From an uncultured Prevotellaceae bacterium (GTDB lineage Bacteria > Bacteroidota > Bacteroidia > Bacteroidales > Bacteroidaceae), in contig CADCIB010000009.1 in NCBI GenBank assembly GCA_902801375.1, positions 41,543 to 105,542 on the forward strand: a DNA stretch of 64,000 bases. Reading direction: 5' to 3'. Position numbers and translations under genes: made by a program. The stretch's first letter is position 1. Every line of letters starts with the position of its first letter. Below, one piece after another: positions 19,188 to 27,726 of the stretch. The notes beneath the pieces are model-generated. The model was not told the origin of the DNA. It saw only the letters and a program-made list of their open reading frames with translations, and did not search any database.

Positions 19188-20048
19188 TCACCTTTTCATC
19201 TTATTGTATTCCCTCAAGCGGATGCGTGTCAACACCTGTTTCGTATTGTAGGTGAAGTCGCTGGACAGTATCCAACTGAAGAAACCTGGGTCACGATGCA
19301 ACACCTCAGCCACATCCCAGCCTTTGTACTTTCCGAAGTTGAACACCTCGTGGCGCATAGGATTGCCCTCGGCATCCAGCACGACATTGCCGTTGCCGTC
19401 GGTCAGGTCTTTCCAGATGATGCGGCCAGCGAAGTCGACATTGTCGTTGACTTTCGAAAAGGCAGCCAGTTCGTCCATATCGTTGTGCAACTGCCGCTCT
19501 TCCTCCTCCTGACGTCCAGGGGCATACATGTCGAGTTCAGCTTGCAACACGCGATAGGTAGCCTCTGTGTCTTGGTCGGCACGGTGTGCGGTGAAGTCGT
19601 CCTCCATCTTTCGCCCGCAATAGAATTTGTAGGCGGCGGCTAGGTTGCGACGCTCCATCTTGTGGAAAATGGTCTGCGCGTCGATGAGCCGACACTTCGA
19701 GAAATCGAAGTCAATACCAGCCCGAAGGAATTCCTCTGCCAGCAACGGCACATCGAAGTGGTTGGAATTGAAACCTGCGAAATCGCAACCATGAAAGGCA
19801 TCGGCCAGTCGGGCTGCCAATTCTTTGAACGTGGGTTGATCTTTCACGTCGTCGTTGCTGATGCCCGTCAGCTGAACCACCTCGGCAGGGATGGGTATGC
19901 CTGGGTTCACCAGCAGGTTCTGGCGTTCCTCCCTTCCGTCGACGTACACCTTTATATATGAAATTTGGATGATCCTATCCTTGACAAGATCAAGCCCCGT
20001 TGTCTCCAAATCGAAGACAACGAGGGGCTTTGTAATATTCAGTTTCAT
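19188..20048 (-). CDS. DnaQ-family 3'-5' exonuclease
   Basis: The 286-residue product carries the DEDD exonuclease motifs: Exo I VVFDLETTGLDLVKDRIIQI, Exo II AGFNSNHFDVPLLAEEF and Exo III HRADQDTEATYRVLQ. The C-terminal half (about 190-286) ends with a family-typical part (FNFGKYKGWDVAEVLHRDPG). It follows dnaN by 20 bp and resembles the DNA polymerase III epsilon proofreading subunit, but whether it is the replicative proofreader or a repair exonuclease cannot be decided from sequence. Confidence 0.9.
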   Translation of the reverse strand: MKLNITKPLVVFDLETTGLDLVKDRIIQISYIKVYVDGREERQNLLVNPGIPIPAEVVQLTGISNDDVKDQPTFKELAARLADAFHGCDFAGFNSNHFDVPLLAEEFLRAGIDFDFSKCRLIDAQTIFHKMERRNLAAAYKFYCGRKMEDDFTAHRADQDTEATYRVLQAELDMYAPGRQEEEERQLHNDMDELAAFSKVNDNVDFAGRIIWKDLTDGNGNVVLDAEGNPMRHEVFNFGKYKGWDVAEVLHRDPGFFSWILSSDFTYNTKQVLTRIRLREYNKMKR

Positions 20049-20068
20049 TATTCAATGATCAATATTCA

Positions 20069-21193
20069 TCAATCGTTCAGCAGCATGGGCATGATGAGCA
20101 TCAGCACATCCTCGTTCTCAGGTTGCTGGGCAGGCATCACCAAGCAGGGACGGCTGGGATCAGCCAGGAGCAGCTCCACCTCGTCGCTCGTCAGATTGTT
20201 TAAGATCTCGCTCAGCGACGGACCCTTGAAACCAATGTTCATGGTGCTGCCAGCATAGTCGCAAGCAATCTGCTCCTTGGCGCTGGTGGAGAAATCGATG
20301 TCCTCCGACGACACCTCCAGCAGACCAGGCTCCAAGTGCAAGCGCACCAGCTGGCTACTCTCGCTGGCAAACGGCAACACGCGGCGTAACGCACCAATGA
20401 GCACCTTACGATCGATGGTCAGCTGGTTGGGATTGTCTTGAGGAATCACGCTATTGTAGTTCGGATAGCGGCCTTCAATCAGACGGCACATGAGCACGCT
20501 GTCACCAAATCGCACCTCGGCATTACGCTCGTCGAAGCGCACCAACACCTCGCTCTCGTCCTTCACCAGAATGCCCTTCAGCAGCGTGGCGGGCTTCTTC
20601 GGAAGGATGAACGACATGGGGGATTCGCTCTTGATGGCATAATTGCGGTTGCGCACCAGCTTATGACCGTCGCTTGCCACGATAGCCAGCGCGTCGGGCG
20701 TGAGGTCGAAGTAGATGCCGTTCATCACCGGACGCAGTTCCTCTGTGGCAGTAGCAAAAAGTGAGCGGCTGATATTGTCAGACAGCACACCCGATGGAAT
20801 CTGAAGCGAAGTGGCATTGTCGCCCATCACCGGCACATTGGGATACTCGTCGGCATTCTGTGCCGTAAAGTTGTAGATACCGTTCTGATAGACCACCTTG
20901 ATGGTATATTCCTGCGTGTTCACATCGATGGTCAATGGCTGCTCAGGCAACTCACGCACGGCATCAAGGATCGTCTTGTTATTCACGGCAAAGCGTCCCT
21001 CACCGTCGCTCTCCGTCAGTGCCAACGTGGTAGTCAACACATTCTCGCTATCAGAGGCGGTAATGGTCAATGTATTGTTCTTTACATCAAAAAGGAAACA
21101 ATCGAGGATAGCCAACGAGTTCTTGCTGTTGATCACCTTCGACAATGTGGAAAGTCGGCTACTCAATGCCGAACTTGACAATGTAAATCTCAT
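20069..21193 (-). CDS. dnaN: DNA polymerase III sliding clamp, beta subunit
   Basis: The 374-residue product has the three-fold clamp architecture. It starts MRFTLSSSALSSRLSTLSKV, and the final clamp motif near the C-terminus is CLVMPAQQPENEDVLMLIMP, matching the usual V-M-P-x-R/Q tail of the peptide-binding pocket. It tethers polymerase to DNA. It is the first gene of a six-gene minus-strand operon with the exonuclease, coaBC, porD, recN and the TPR protein, and has a full consensus promoter. Confidence 0.97.
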   Translation of the reverse strand: MRFTLSSSALSSRLSTLSKVINSKNSLAILDCFLFDVKNNTLTITASDSENVLTTTLALTESDGEGRFAVNNKTILDAVRELPEQPLTIDVNTQEYTIKVVYQNGIYNFTAQNADEYPNVPVMGDNATSLQIPSGVLSDNISRSLFATATEELRPVMNGIYFDLTPDALAIVASDGHKLVRNRNYAIKSESPMSFILPKKPATLLKGILVKDESEVLVRFDERNAEVRFGDSVLMCRLIEGRYPNYNSVIPQDNPNQLTIDRKVLIGALRRVLPFASESSQLVRLHLEPGLLEVSSEDIDFSTSAKEQIACDYAGSTMNIGFKGPSLSEILNNLTSDEVELLLADPSRPCLVMPAQQPENEDVLMLIMPMLLND

Positions 21194-21235
21194 GAGTTTT
21201 TATCTTTACTAATTAGTGTTATTCGAATTTGGTGA

Positions 21236-21266
21236 CAAAAATACAAAATAATCATGATAGCCGCAA
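21236..21266 (-). promoter_or_regulatory. Promoter of the dnaN operon
   Basis: TTG, 20 bp, TATTTTTG on the minus strand, with the -7 box ending 42 bp before the dnaN ATG. Confidence 0.75.
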
Positions 21267-21338
21267 ATAATTCCACATTTATTATCATGTTTTTGTTTTT
21301 TTAATCTTTCCGCATTACACTTTTCCAACTTTTCTTTG

Positions 21339-21346
21339 TACCTTTG
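21339..21346 (+). promoter_or_regulatory. Promoter -7 box of the DUF3127 gene
   Basis: TACCTTTG lies 33 bp upstream of the ATG at 21380; no clear -33 element. It is divergent from the dnaN promoter. Confidence 0.65.
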
Positions 21347-21379
21347 CAACAAATTATCACCAAAAATCAAATATCAAAC

Positions 21380-21820
21380 ATGGAAATAGAAGGAAAAATC
21401 ATAGCCATTCTGCCCGAGCAAGGAGGCGTATCCAGCCGTACGGGCAATAGCTGGAAGAGTCAGGACTACGTGATTGAAACTCATGAGCAATATCCTAAGA
21501 AATGCGTATTCCGCGTTTTCGGAGCCGACCGCATCGCCGCTATGAACATACAGAGTGGTGAAGAATTACGCGTCAGTTTCGACATCGACGCCCACGAGTT
21601 CAACGGCCGTTGGTTCAACGATGTTCGCGCTTGGCGTGTTGACCGCATCGACCCCGCCGCTGCACAGGCCGCAGCCATGGGTGCCCAGCCTCAGGCTGGA
21701 GCCAGTGCCTTCCCGCCACCACCTGCTCCTGGCGCTCCCGTTCAGCAGCCGCAACCAGCTCCCTTCCCGCCGGCACAGCCTGCCGCCGAGGAAGCTCCCG
21801 CCGACGACCTGCCCTTCTAA
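21380..21820 (+). CDS. DUF3127 OB-fold-like protein with SSB-type acidic tip
   Basis: The chosen start (MEIEGKIIAILPEQGGVSSR) gives 146 residues. Residues 1-95 match the DUF3127 domain, a compact beta-rich fold that resembles single-stranded DNA-binding OB folds. A Pro/Ala/Gln linker of about 45 residues follows and the protein ends in DDLPF, strongly recalling the acidic C-terminal tip (DDDIPF) by which SSB recruits partner proteins. DNA binding is inferred, not shown. It is monocistronic and divergent from dnaN, with its own promoter and a strong terminator. Confidence 0.87.
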   Translation: MEIEGKIIAILPEQGGVSSRTGNSWKSQDYVIETHEQYPKKCVFRVFGADRIAAMNIQSGEELRVSFDIDAHEFNGRWFNDVRAWRVDRIDPAAAQAAAMGAQPQAGASAFPPPPAPGAPVQQPQPAPFPPAQPAAEEAPADDLPF

Positions 21821-21843
21821 GCAGAAAGTTGCTATCGACTAAT

Positions 21844-21874
21844 AAAAATCCGAACCCCACGGTTCGGATTTTTT
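21844..21874 (+). terminator. Intrinsic terminator of the DUF3127 gene
   Basis: AAAAATCCGAACC, loop CCAC, GGTTCGGATTTTTT: a perfect stem with a T run, 23 bp after the stop codon. Confidence 0.93.
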
Positions 21875-21914
21875 AGAGGGGTATGATAAAGCAGATGGCA
21901 CAAACTACATAACA

Positions 21915-22039
21915 GATGTCATATGGCCACCTCTCCGATGCTTTAAGAAACTCTCTCCGATGTCAGATCACGACCACTTAGATGTCAGATCACGACCACT
22001 CAGATGTCTGGTTACGACCACTCTGATGGTTGATCACAG
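21915..22039. repeat. 22-bp-period tandem array A (five units plus a partial)
   Basis: Units begin with GATG at exactly 21915, 21937, 21959, 21981, 22003 and 22025. Units 3 and 4 are nearly identical (GATGTCAGATCACGACCACT) and unit 5 is close (ATGTCTGGTTACGACCACTC region); the first two are diverged and the last is partial. The 22-bp period is not a multiple of three, so it is not coding. It lies in a 520-bp gene-free stretch between the DUF3127 terminator and the transglutaminase promoter. Confidence 0.85.
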
Positions 22040-22096
22040 ATTAGCTACTATCTAATAATAATGAATGACTGACACGCTTCTGGAAAGAAAGAAGGT

Positions 22097-22222
22097 GTTT
22101 ATGCGAAACACCCCAACACCTACCCCCATACCTTTGGAGCCCCGATGTTTAGGGGCTTTGCGGATGAGGGTTAGGTGTTAGGTGTTTTTTCGAAAAATCT
22201 CTGTAGGACCATTCGCATAAAC
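22097..22222. repeat. Nested inverted-repeat element
   Basis: Three nested inverted pairs are visible. The outer is GTTTATGCGAA (22097-22107) with TTCGCATAAAC (22212-22222), perfect. The middle is AACACCTACCCCCAT (22115-22129) with ATGAGGGTTAGGTGTT (22164-22179), imperfect. The inner is AGCCCC (22138-22143) with GGGGCT (22152-22157) around an 8-nt loop. A folded RNA, a small non-autonomous element or a remnant are all possible. I see no gene in it. Confidence 0.7.
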
Positions 22223-22333
22223 TATTTTTGCCAACTGCTATATCAATGCCTTTTCTTGACTAACATGTATAAATATGAATGATTCAAAACTGTAGATGAA
22301 ACTTTTTTCAGCATTCACCAAAGAAAAAAGCTT

Positions 22334-22372
22334 TACTTTTGCACACAATCTGATAAAAAATATGTACCTTTG
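22334..22372 (+). promoter_or_regulatory. Tandem promoter boxes of the transglutaminase-like gene
   Basis: Two -7-like boxes occur: TACTTTTG (22334-22341) and TACCTTTG (22365-22372). The second is 24 bp before the ATG and is the better match. The TTTG inside the first could also act as its -33 element at a long 23-bp spacing. Confidence 0.6.
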
Positions 22373-22396
22373 CAGACAGAACAACTAATATAGATT

Positions 22397-24862
22397 ATGC
22401 GAATGAAAAAAGTAATGATGATGATGGTCGCACTACTGTGCTGCATAGGGGCTATGGCTCAAGGCAACCAGGCGTCCGAAGAAGCGTACCTGCAGTTTCT
22501 GTATCAGTACATGTCGATGCCCGACCGGGCAGACTATTCGCGCGATTTCTATCGCGAGAATGTACAGCTATCGTTGCAGGCACGCCAAGAAATGGCTTGG
22601 GGCAAAACCATCCCCGAGCGGGAGTTCAAGCATTTCGTGCTTCCCGTGCGTGTGAACAACGAGAATCTGGACATGAGCCGCCGCGAGTTCTATCGTGAGT
22701 TGAAGCCGCGTGTGAAGAACCTGTCGCTAAAAGATGCCATTCTGGAGGTGAACCACTGGTGTCACGAGAAGGTGACCTATCGCCCCAGCGACGGCAGGAC
22801 GAGTTCACCTTTGGCCTCGATGAGGACAGCTTACGGCCGTTGCGGCGAGGAATCGACATTTCTCGTGGCAGCCCTTCGGTCGGTGGGCATTCCTGCCCGA
22901 CAGGTGTACACGCCGCGATGGGCACACACCGACGACAACCACGCTTGGGTGGAAGCTTATGCCGACGGCAAATGGTACTTCCTCGGAGCCTGCGAACCAG
23001 AGCCGGTGCTCAACCTCGGATGGTTCAACGAGAGTGCATCACGCGGCATGCTGATGCACACCAAAGCCTTTGGACACTACGACGGCCCGGAGGAAGTGAT
23101 GAGCGAGACCAACTGCTACACGGAGATTAACGTCATCGACAACTATGCGCCGACGCAGAAGCTGACCGTCACCGTTGTGGATGCGGAGGGACGATTCGTG
23201 CCTGATGCCACCGTGGAGTTTAAGGTCTACAACTATGCGGAGTTCTATACCGTAGGCAAGAAGCAGACCGATGCAATGGGATGCGCCTCGCTGACGGCTG
23301 GCAAGGGCGACATGATGGCCTGGGTGTCGAAAGACGGACACTGGACCATGCAGAAAGTATCGTTTGCCGAAGGACGCGACGTGACCATCGTACTTCCCCT
23401 CAACGGCCAACAGACTTCATCAACCGCCAAGCAAGACTTCGACCTCGTGCCGCCGCCTGCAGACCCCACCCTACCCTACGTGTCGCCTGAGCAGCGCGAG
23501 GAGAACGACCGCCGCATGGCTGAGGAGGATGCCATCCGCCAAGCCTACGAGCGTACGATGCCCAACGAGGATTGGCGCGGCAACTACCGCACCATTCAGC
23601 AATTCCTCGCCGAGGCTCCCAACAAGGAGATGGCCGAGAAACTGCTGAGCGTCATATCCAAGAAGGACCTGCGCGACATTTCTTTAGAGGTACTGAAAGA
23701 CAATGAAGAGCGTGTGACCAACACCGACGACATCTTCTGCCGCTACGTGATGAACCCACGCGTGGAACTGGAATGGCTCACGCCCTACAAGCAGTTCTTC
23801 CGCCAGAAGATGGGAAAAATAAATAACATCGACAAGCTCATCAAGTGGACAAAGAAGAACATACGCATCGTGGACGGCCAAAACCCGTCGGGCTTGCGCC
23901 AACAGCCCATGAGCGTCTACCGCGACCGCGTGACCGACCGTTTGGGCCGCAACATCTTCTTCGTTTCTGTGGCCCGAAGCTTGGGCATGCCAGCACGCAT
24001 CAATGAGGTGAACGGCAAACTTCAATACTATGCTACCGACAGGAAGGAATGGACCGACGTGGAGTTGGACAAGAAAGGAAAGAAAAAGGAAGAAGGAGTT
24101 GGAACGAAAGACGGACGTCTGCTGCTAAAATACACAGAAGCAGCCTATATCGACGACCCTAAATACTATATCCATTTCACCATCAGCAAGATAGAGAACG
24201 GAAAGTCAAAGCTGATGACCTTCCCCGAGAATGCCACCTACAAGAGTCTCTTTGAAAAGGGAGTAGACCTCGAGGCCGGCCACTACATGCTCATCACAGG
24301 CACCCGTATGGCCGACGGCAAGGTATTGGCCCATACCGAACAGTTCGACATCCGCGGAGGAGAGACCACCACACTCCCCTTCACCATGCGCGAAGACAAA
24401 AACGACATACAGGTGATTGGAGCTCTCAATGCCGAAGACCTTTATCTGCCAAAAGGTGGCCAACAGCCGCAGAGCCTGCTCTCCACAACAGGTCGTGGAT
24501 TCTACATCATCGGCATTATCGCCCCGAACCACGAGCCCACCAACCACACCCTGCGCGACATCAGCACCTACAAGGAACAGTTTGAGCAGTGGGGACGAAG
24601 CATTATCCTGCTGACAGAGAATGAAAAAGATGCCGGTCGTTTCAACTACGCCGAATTCTCCGGCCTACCCTCAACGGTGGTGTGGGGTTCGGACATCGAC
24701 GGTAAAATCAAACAGGAGATTGTGGAAGGAATGAAACTGAAGAGCCAGTCGTTGCCGCTCTTCCTGGTTTGCGACACTTTCAACCGTGTGGTCTACATCC
24801 AACAGGGCTACACCATCAATATCGGTGAGCACTTGCTGAAGGTAACCAAGAAACTGAAATAG
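22397..24862 (+). CDS. Exported transglutaminase-like protein
   Basis: The 821-residue product has a signal peptide (MMMMVALLCCIGAMAQ). The transglutaminase-like catalytic core lies at about residues 110-205: YGRCGEESTFLVAALRSVG holds the Cys, DDNHAWVEAYADGKWYFLGA the His and the following aspartate/acid region. A fibronectin/carboxypeptidase-regulatory-like segment follows (KLTVTVVDAEGRFVPDATVE, near 255). A second domain near 500-560 (PSGLRQQPMSVYRDRVTDRL...FVSVARSLGMPARI) resembles another transglutaminase-type fold without an obvious Cys. The last part looks like a beta-sandwich/thioredoxin-like region. The substrate is unknown: peptide cleavage or cross-linking in the envelope is possible. 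It is monocistronic; the start could be the ATG two codons later. Confidence 0.88.
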   Translation: MRMKKVMMMMVALLCCIGAMAQGNQASEEAYLQFLYQYMSMPDRADYSRDFYRENVQLSLQARQEMAWGKTIPEREFKHFVLPVRVNNENLDMSRREFYRELKPRVKNLSLKDAILEVNHWCHEKVTYRPSDGRTSSPLASMRTAYGRCGEESTFLVAALRSVGIPARQVYTPRWAHTDDNHAWVEAYADGKWYFLGACEPEPVLNLGWFNESASRGMLMHTKAFGHYDGPEEVMSETNCYTEINVIDNYAPTQKLTVTVVDAEGRFVPDATVEFKVYNYAEFYTVGKKQTDAMGCASLTAGKGDMMAWVSKDGHWTMQKVSFAEGRDVTIVLPLNGQQTSSTAKQDFDLVPPPADPTLPYVSPEQREENDRRMAEEDAIRQAYERTMPNEDWRGNYRTIQQFLAEAPNKEMAEKLLSVISKKDLRDISLEVLKDNEERVTNTDDIFCRYVMNPRVELEWLTPYKQFFRQKMGKINNIDKLIKWTKKNIRIVDGQNPSGLRQQPMSVYRDRVTDRLGRNIFFVSVARSLGMPARINEVNGKLQYYATDRKEWTDVELDKKGKKKEEGVGTKDGRLLLKYTEAAYIDDPKYYIHFTISKIENGKSKLMTFPENATYKSLFEKGVDLEAGHYMLITGTRMADGKVLAHTEQFDIRGGETTTLPFTMREDKNDIQVIGALNAEDLYLPKGGQQPQSLLSTTGRGFYIIGIIAPNHEPTNHTLRDISTYKEQFEQWGRSIILLTENEKDAGRFNYAEFSGLPSTVVWGSDIDGKIKQEIVEGMKLKSQSLPLFLVCDTFNRVVYIQQGYTINIGEHLLKVTKKLK

Positions 24863-24873
24863 AAGGAATATGG

Positions 24874-24942
24874 AGAGCGTGTCAAAAACACTTGTTGCCA
24901 TTAGATAGCATTTGATGTTTTTTGACACGCTCTTCTTTTTTT
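24874..24942. terminator. Bidirectional terminator between convergent genes
   Basis: AGAGCGTGTCAAAAACA and TGTTTTTTGACACGCTCT are inverted around a 25-nt loop and followed by a T run on the plus strand. It ends both the transglutaminase-like gene and the fabD-alaX operon. Confidence 0.85.
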
Positions 24943-24947
24943 GTAAT

Positions 24948-25451
24948 TTAGACTATCTTGAATCGGATGCGGAACGAGTGCTGACCTTCGTCCCAGTTAG
25001 TGCCGAGCATCTCGAAGCGGCCTATCTGCGCCGTCGAGCGCACGTGCTTGCCGATACATGGACACACGTCGTAGTCACCGATGCGCACCAGACGGATGGT
25101 CTCGCTGGCATCTTCTGGCAGACGCTCCAGCGACAACAGGGCATCGGGCGTGCCAGGAGTTGCATCCATCATGATGCCTTCCAGCTCTGCCCGAGTCACG
25201 TATTCGAACGTCACATCCATATCTTCGGCTATCAACTCGTTCATCTGCCGCTCTATCTCCTTCTCGGTCTTGCGGTCGGGTTTCTGTTCCAGCGTATAGC
25301 TGATCTTGCTCTTCTTCCTTTCGATATGAGCATTGCGCGACCGCTCGCAACCGAACATGCGCACCATCAGCTGGTTCAACAGATGCTCCGCCGTGTGTGC
25401 CGGCGGGAACTCGTCCTTGTTATGATCGTTCAAGAGGTAGTCTTCTGCCAT
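24948..25451 (-). CDS. Alanyl-tRNA editing-type protein (AlaX/SAD domain)
   Basis: The 167-residue product has the metal-binding motifs of the second additional domain found in AlaRS, ThrRS and free AlaX proteins: HTAEHLL (HxxxH, near 19-23) and CPCIGKHV (CxxxH, near 133-138). Such proteins deacylate mischarged tRNA, typically Ser- or Gly-tRNA(Ala). It lacks the N-terminal domain of longer AlaX types. It is last in the fabD-GH13-ndk operon. Confidence 0.85.
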   Translation of the reverse strand: MAEDYLLNDHNKDEFPPAHTAEHLLNQLMVRMFGCERSRNAHIERKKSKISYTLEQKPDRKTEKEIERQMNELIAEDMDVTFEYVTRAELEGIMMDATPGTPDALLSLERLPEDASETIRLVRIGDYDVCPCIGKHVRSTAQIGRFEMLGTNWDEGQHSFRIRFKIV

Positions 25452-25481
25452 ACGTCTGTCCCTTTTTCCATTACAATTATA

Positions 25482-25946
25482 TTACCTGCACTCTCCGTCG
25501 CCGTAGATGAATGCCTGAGCGTTGCTCGTATAGTCGAACACCTCGTCGGGACGGAAGAAACGGTTCAGCTCAATGGCAGCGTTCTCCACAGAGTCGGAGG
25601 CATGCACAATGTTTTGCTGGTTGCTCATCGAGTAGTCGCCACGAATGGTGCCGGGAGCTGCCTCGCGGCCATTGGTGACACCTGCCATCTGGCGCACCAC
25701 CATCACGGCATCGACACCCGTCAGCGCCAATGCCACCACGGGCGATGCCTGCATGGAAGCCTGCAACGAGGGGAAGAAAGGCCGATCGGCCAAGTGGGCA
25801 TAGTGCTCGCGGAGCACCTCATCGGTCAGTTGCATCATCTTCATGCCTGAGATACGCAAGCCACGACGCTCAAAACGGTTTATGATTTCTCCAATCAGCT
25901 GGCGCTGAACGCAACCAGGCTTCAATAATACTAATGTTGTCTGCAT
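25482..25946 (-). CDS. ndk: Nucleoside diphosphate kinase
   Basis: Ndk transfers the gamma phosphate between nucleoside di- and triphosphates through a phosphohistidine. The start MQTTLVLLKPGCVQRQLIGE carries the ATP-site lysine, and the active-site motif NIVHASDS is present. The product has 154 residues; an ATG two codons earlier is equally possible. It lies between the GH13 gene and the AlaX-like gene on the same strand. Confidence 0.95.
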   Translation of the reverse strand: MQTTLVLLKPGCVQRQLIGEIINRFERRGLRISGMKMMQLTDEVLREHYAHLADRPFFPSLQASMQASPVVALALTGVDAVMVVRQMAGVTNGREAAPGTIRGDYSMSNQQNIVHASDSVENAAIELNRFFRPDEVFDYTSNAQAFIYGDGECR

Positions 25947-25989
25947 AATCATTTGCTATTTATAGGGTTATTACTATTCTTAAATATAG

Positions 25990-27711
25990 TCATTCCGACG
26001 ACGACGGGCGTTTGCGCGTTCGTTTTGCCCCAGGCGAGAGCACTACAGACTTGTACACACGGCCATACCAAGGAGCTATGGTGAGGTGTAAGCTACCGTC
26101 GGGCTGCAAGTCGAAGTCGGTTTTCTCGCCCGTCAGCAGGTCGATGGCAGAATGTTTGCCTGGAGTCATTTGCAGGAAGTCGAACGCATGAGCGGGTATG
26201 TTCACATCTATCTCCACCTCCTCGTCGGAGAAATTGGCTACAACAAGCAGCAATTCCTTCCCGTGCTTGCGAAGGAATGCAAACTGACGGTTGCCGATGT
26301 GCTGATTCACGTACATCAGGTCGAACGATTCACCCAGACTGACAGCCTTCTCTCTCTCTTTCAAAAGCAACACTTTCTGGTACTCCAGCATGAGGGATTT
26401 CTCCTCAGTGGTGAGTTTTCGACGGTTGAAATAGCCGTGATCGATGCTTTCCAGATACCAGTAGTCGAAGATGGTAGTACGACCGTCGCGCCCGCTGAAA
26501 CCTTCGTGGGCCATTCCACGTTCACCAAACTCCTGTCCAGCATAGAGCATGAAAGGATTCTTGGCAAATAGCGCACTGACTAGCAGACCGGGTATTCCCT
26601 TCCGGGCATCGCGAGCAAAGAAGTCGGATGCGATGCGCTGCTCGTCGTGGTTCTCCAGGAAATAGAGCATATGGCCGAGAATATCGTCGGTCGACTGCCA
26701 TTGCCAAGAGATATCGGCAGCACGTCGATAGCCGCAAGTGATGTCGCGGATGCAATCGTACATGCCCACCTTGTCGTAGAGATAGTCGAAGCCGGTGGCG
26801 ATGTATTCGCGGTAGATCGCGGGATCGTAAATCTCGCCGATGAATATGAGTTGCGGATACTTGGCTTTCACTTGGGGCATGGCCCACTGCCAGAAAGCTA
26901 CCGGCACCATAAACACCATATCGCAACGGAAGCCGTCGACACCCTTAGATGCCCAGAAGAGCAGGATGTCGAGCATCTTCTGCCATGATGAAGGATAAGA
27001 GGTGAGCGCTGAGAGGTGAGAGCTGAGAGGCGTTTCTCCGGCCATATAGTCCACACCGTAGTTCAACTTCACCGTCTCATACCAGTCGTTCTGACTGGGT
27101 GAATTGCCGAAACAATCGTTGCCGGTGGCTTTGGCGGGAAACTCGTGGTAAGCCTCTTCGCTCTGGGAGGAGGAAAAGGCCGTTTCGGGACTCACGAACG
27201 GCTGCCCCACGCAATAATAAAAATTGTTTTCCAACGAGAATCCCATCTCGGGGTTGTCGTCCTCTCCCAAATCCTTGATACTCTTTGGCTTGGCGACACT
27301 GTGGTATTCACGCGCCACATGATTCGGCACAAAGTCGATGACGACCTTCATGCCAGCCTCGTGTGTCCGCTTCACGAGGGCTTCGAACTCCGCCATCCGA
27401 TGGGCCACATCTTCTGCCAAGTCTGGGTCGACGTCGTAATAGTCGGCAATGGCATACGGCGATCCGGCTTTACCCTTCACGATGTCGGGATGCTGACGGG
27501 GTATGCCATAGGCCGAATAGTCGGTCTCTGTAGCGTGGCGGATAATGCCCGTATACCACACATGGGTGACCCCCATATAACGGACAAAGCGCAACACCTT
27601 GTCGTTGATGTCGTTCATCTTGGCAGACCCATTCTCCGCCAGCGTACCGCCGGAGATGTTTGCCTTCACCTTGTTCCCGAATAAGCGGGTAAACACCTGA
27701 TATACAATCAC
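25990..27711 (-). CDS. GH13 alpha-amylase family glycosidase
   Basis: The 573-residue product starts MIVYQVFTRLFGNKVKANIS without a signal peptide, so it is likely cytoplasmic. The (beta/alpha)8 motifs of GH13 are present: region I VIDFVPNHV, nucleophile region GVDGFRCDM (Asp near 262), acid/base FIGEIYDP (Glu near 289) and transition-state FLENHDEQRIA (Asp near 353). The C-terminal beta domain follows. It probably acts on maltodextrin, glycogen or a similar alpha-glucan; exact specificity cannot be read. It follows fabD by 15 bp. Confidence 0.92.
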   Translation of the reverse strand: MIVYQVFTRLFGNKVKANISGGTLAENGSAKMNDINDKVLRFVRYMGVTHVWYTGIIRHATETDYSAYGIPRQHPDIVKGKAGSPYAIADYYDVDPDLAEDVAHRMAEFEALVKRTHEAGMKVVIDFVPNHVAREYHSVAKPKSIKDLGEDDNPEMGFSLENNFYYCVGQPFVSPETAFSSSQSEEAYHEFPAKATGNDCFGNSPSQNDWYETVKLNYGVDYMAGETPLSSHLSALTSYPSSWQKMLDILLFWASKGVDGFRCDMVFMVPVAFWQWAMPQVKAKYPQLIFIGEIYDPAIYREYIATGFDYLYDKVGMYDCIRDITCGYRRAADISWQWQSTDDILGHMLYFLENHDEQRIASDFFARDARKGIPGLLVSALFAKNPFMLYAGQEFGERGMAHEGFSGRDGRTTIFDYWYLESIDHGYFNRRKLTTEEKSLMLEYQKVLLLKEREKAVSLGESFDLMYVNQHIGNRQFAFLRKHGKELLLVVANFSDEEVEIDVNIPAHAFDFLQMTPGKHSAIDLLTGEKTDFDLQPDGSLHLTIAPWYGRVYKSVVLSPGAKRTRKRPSSSE

Positions 27712-27726
27712 GCTCTTCTCTTTCTT

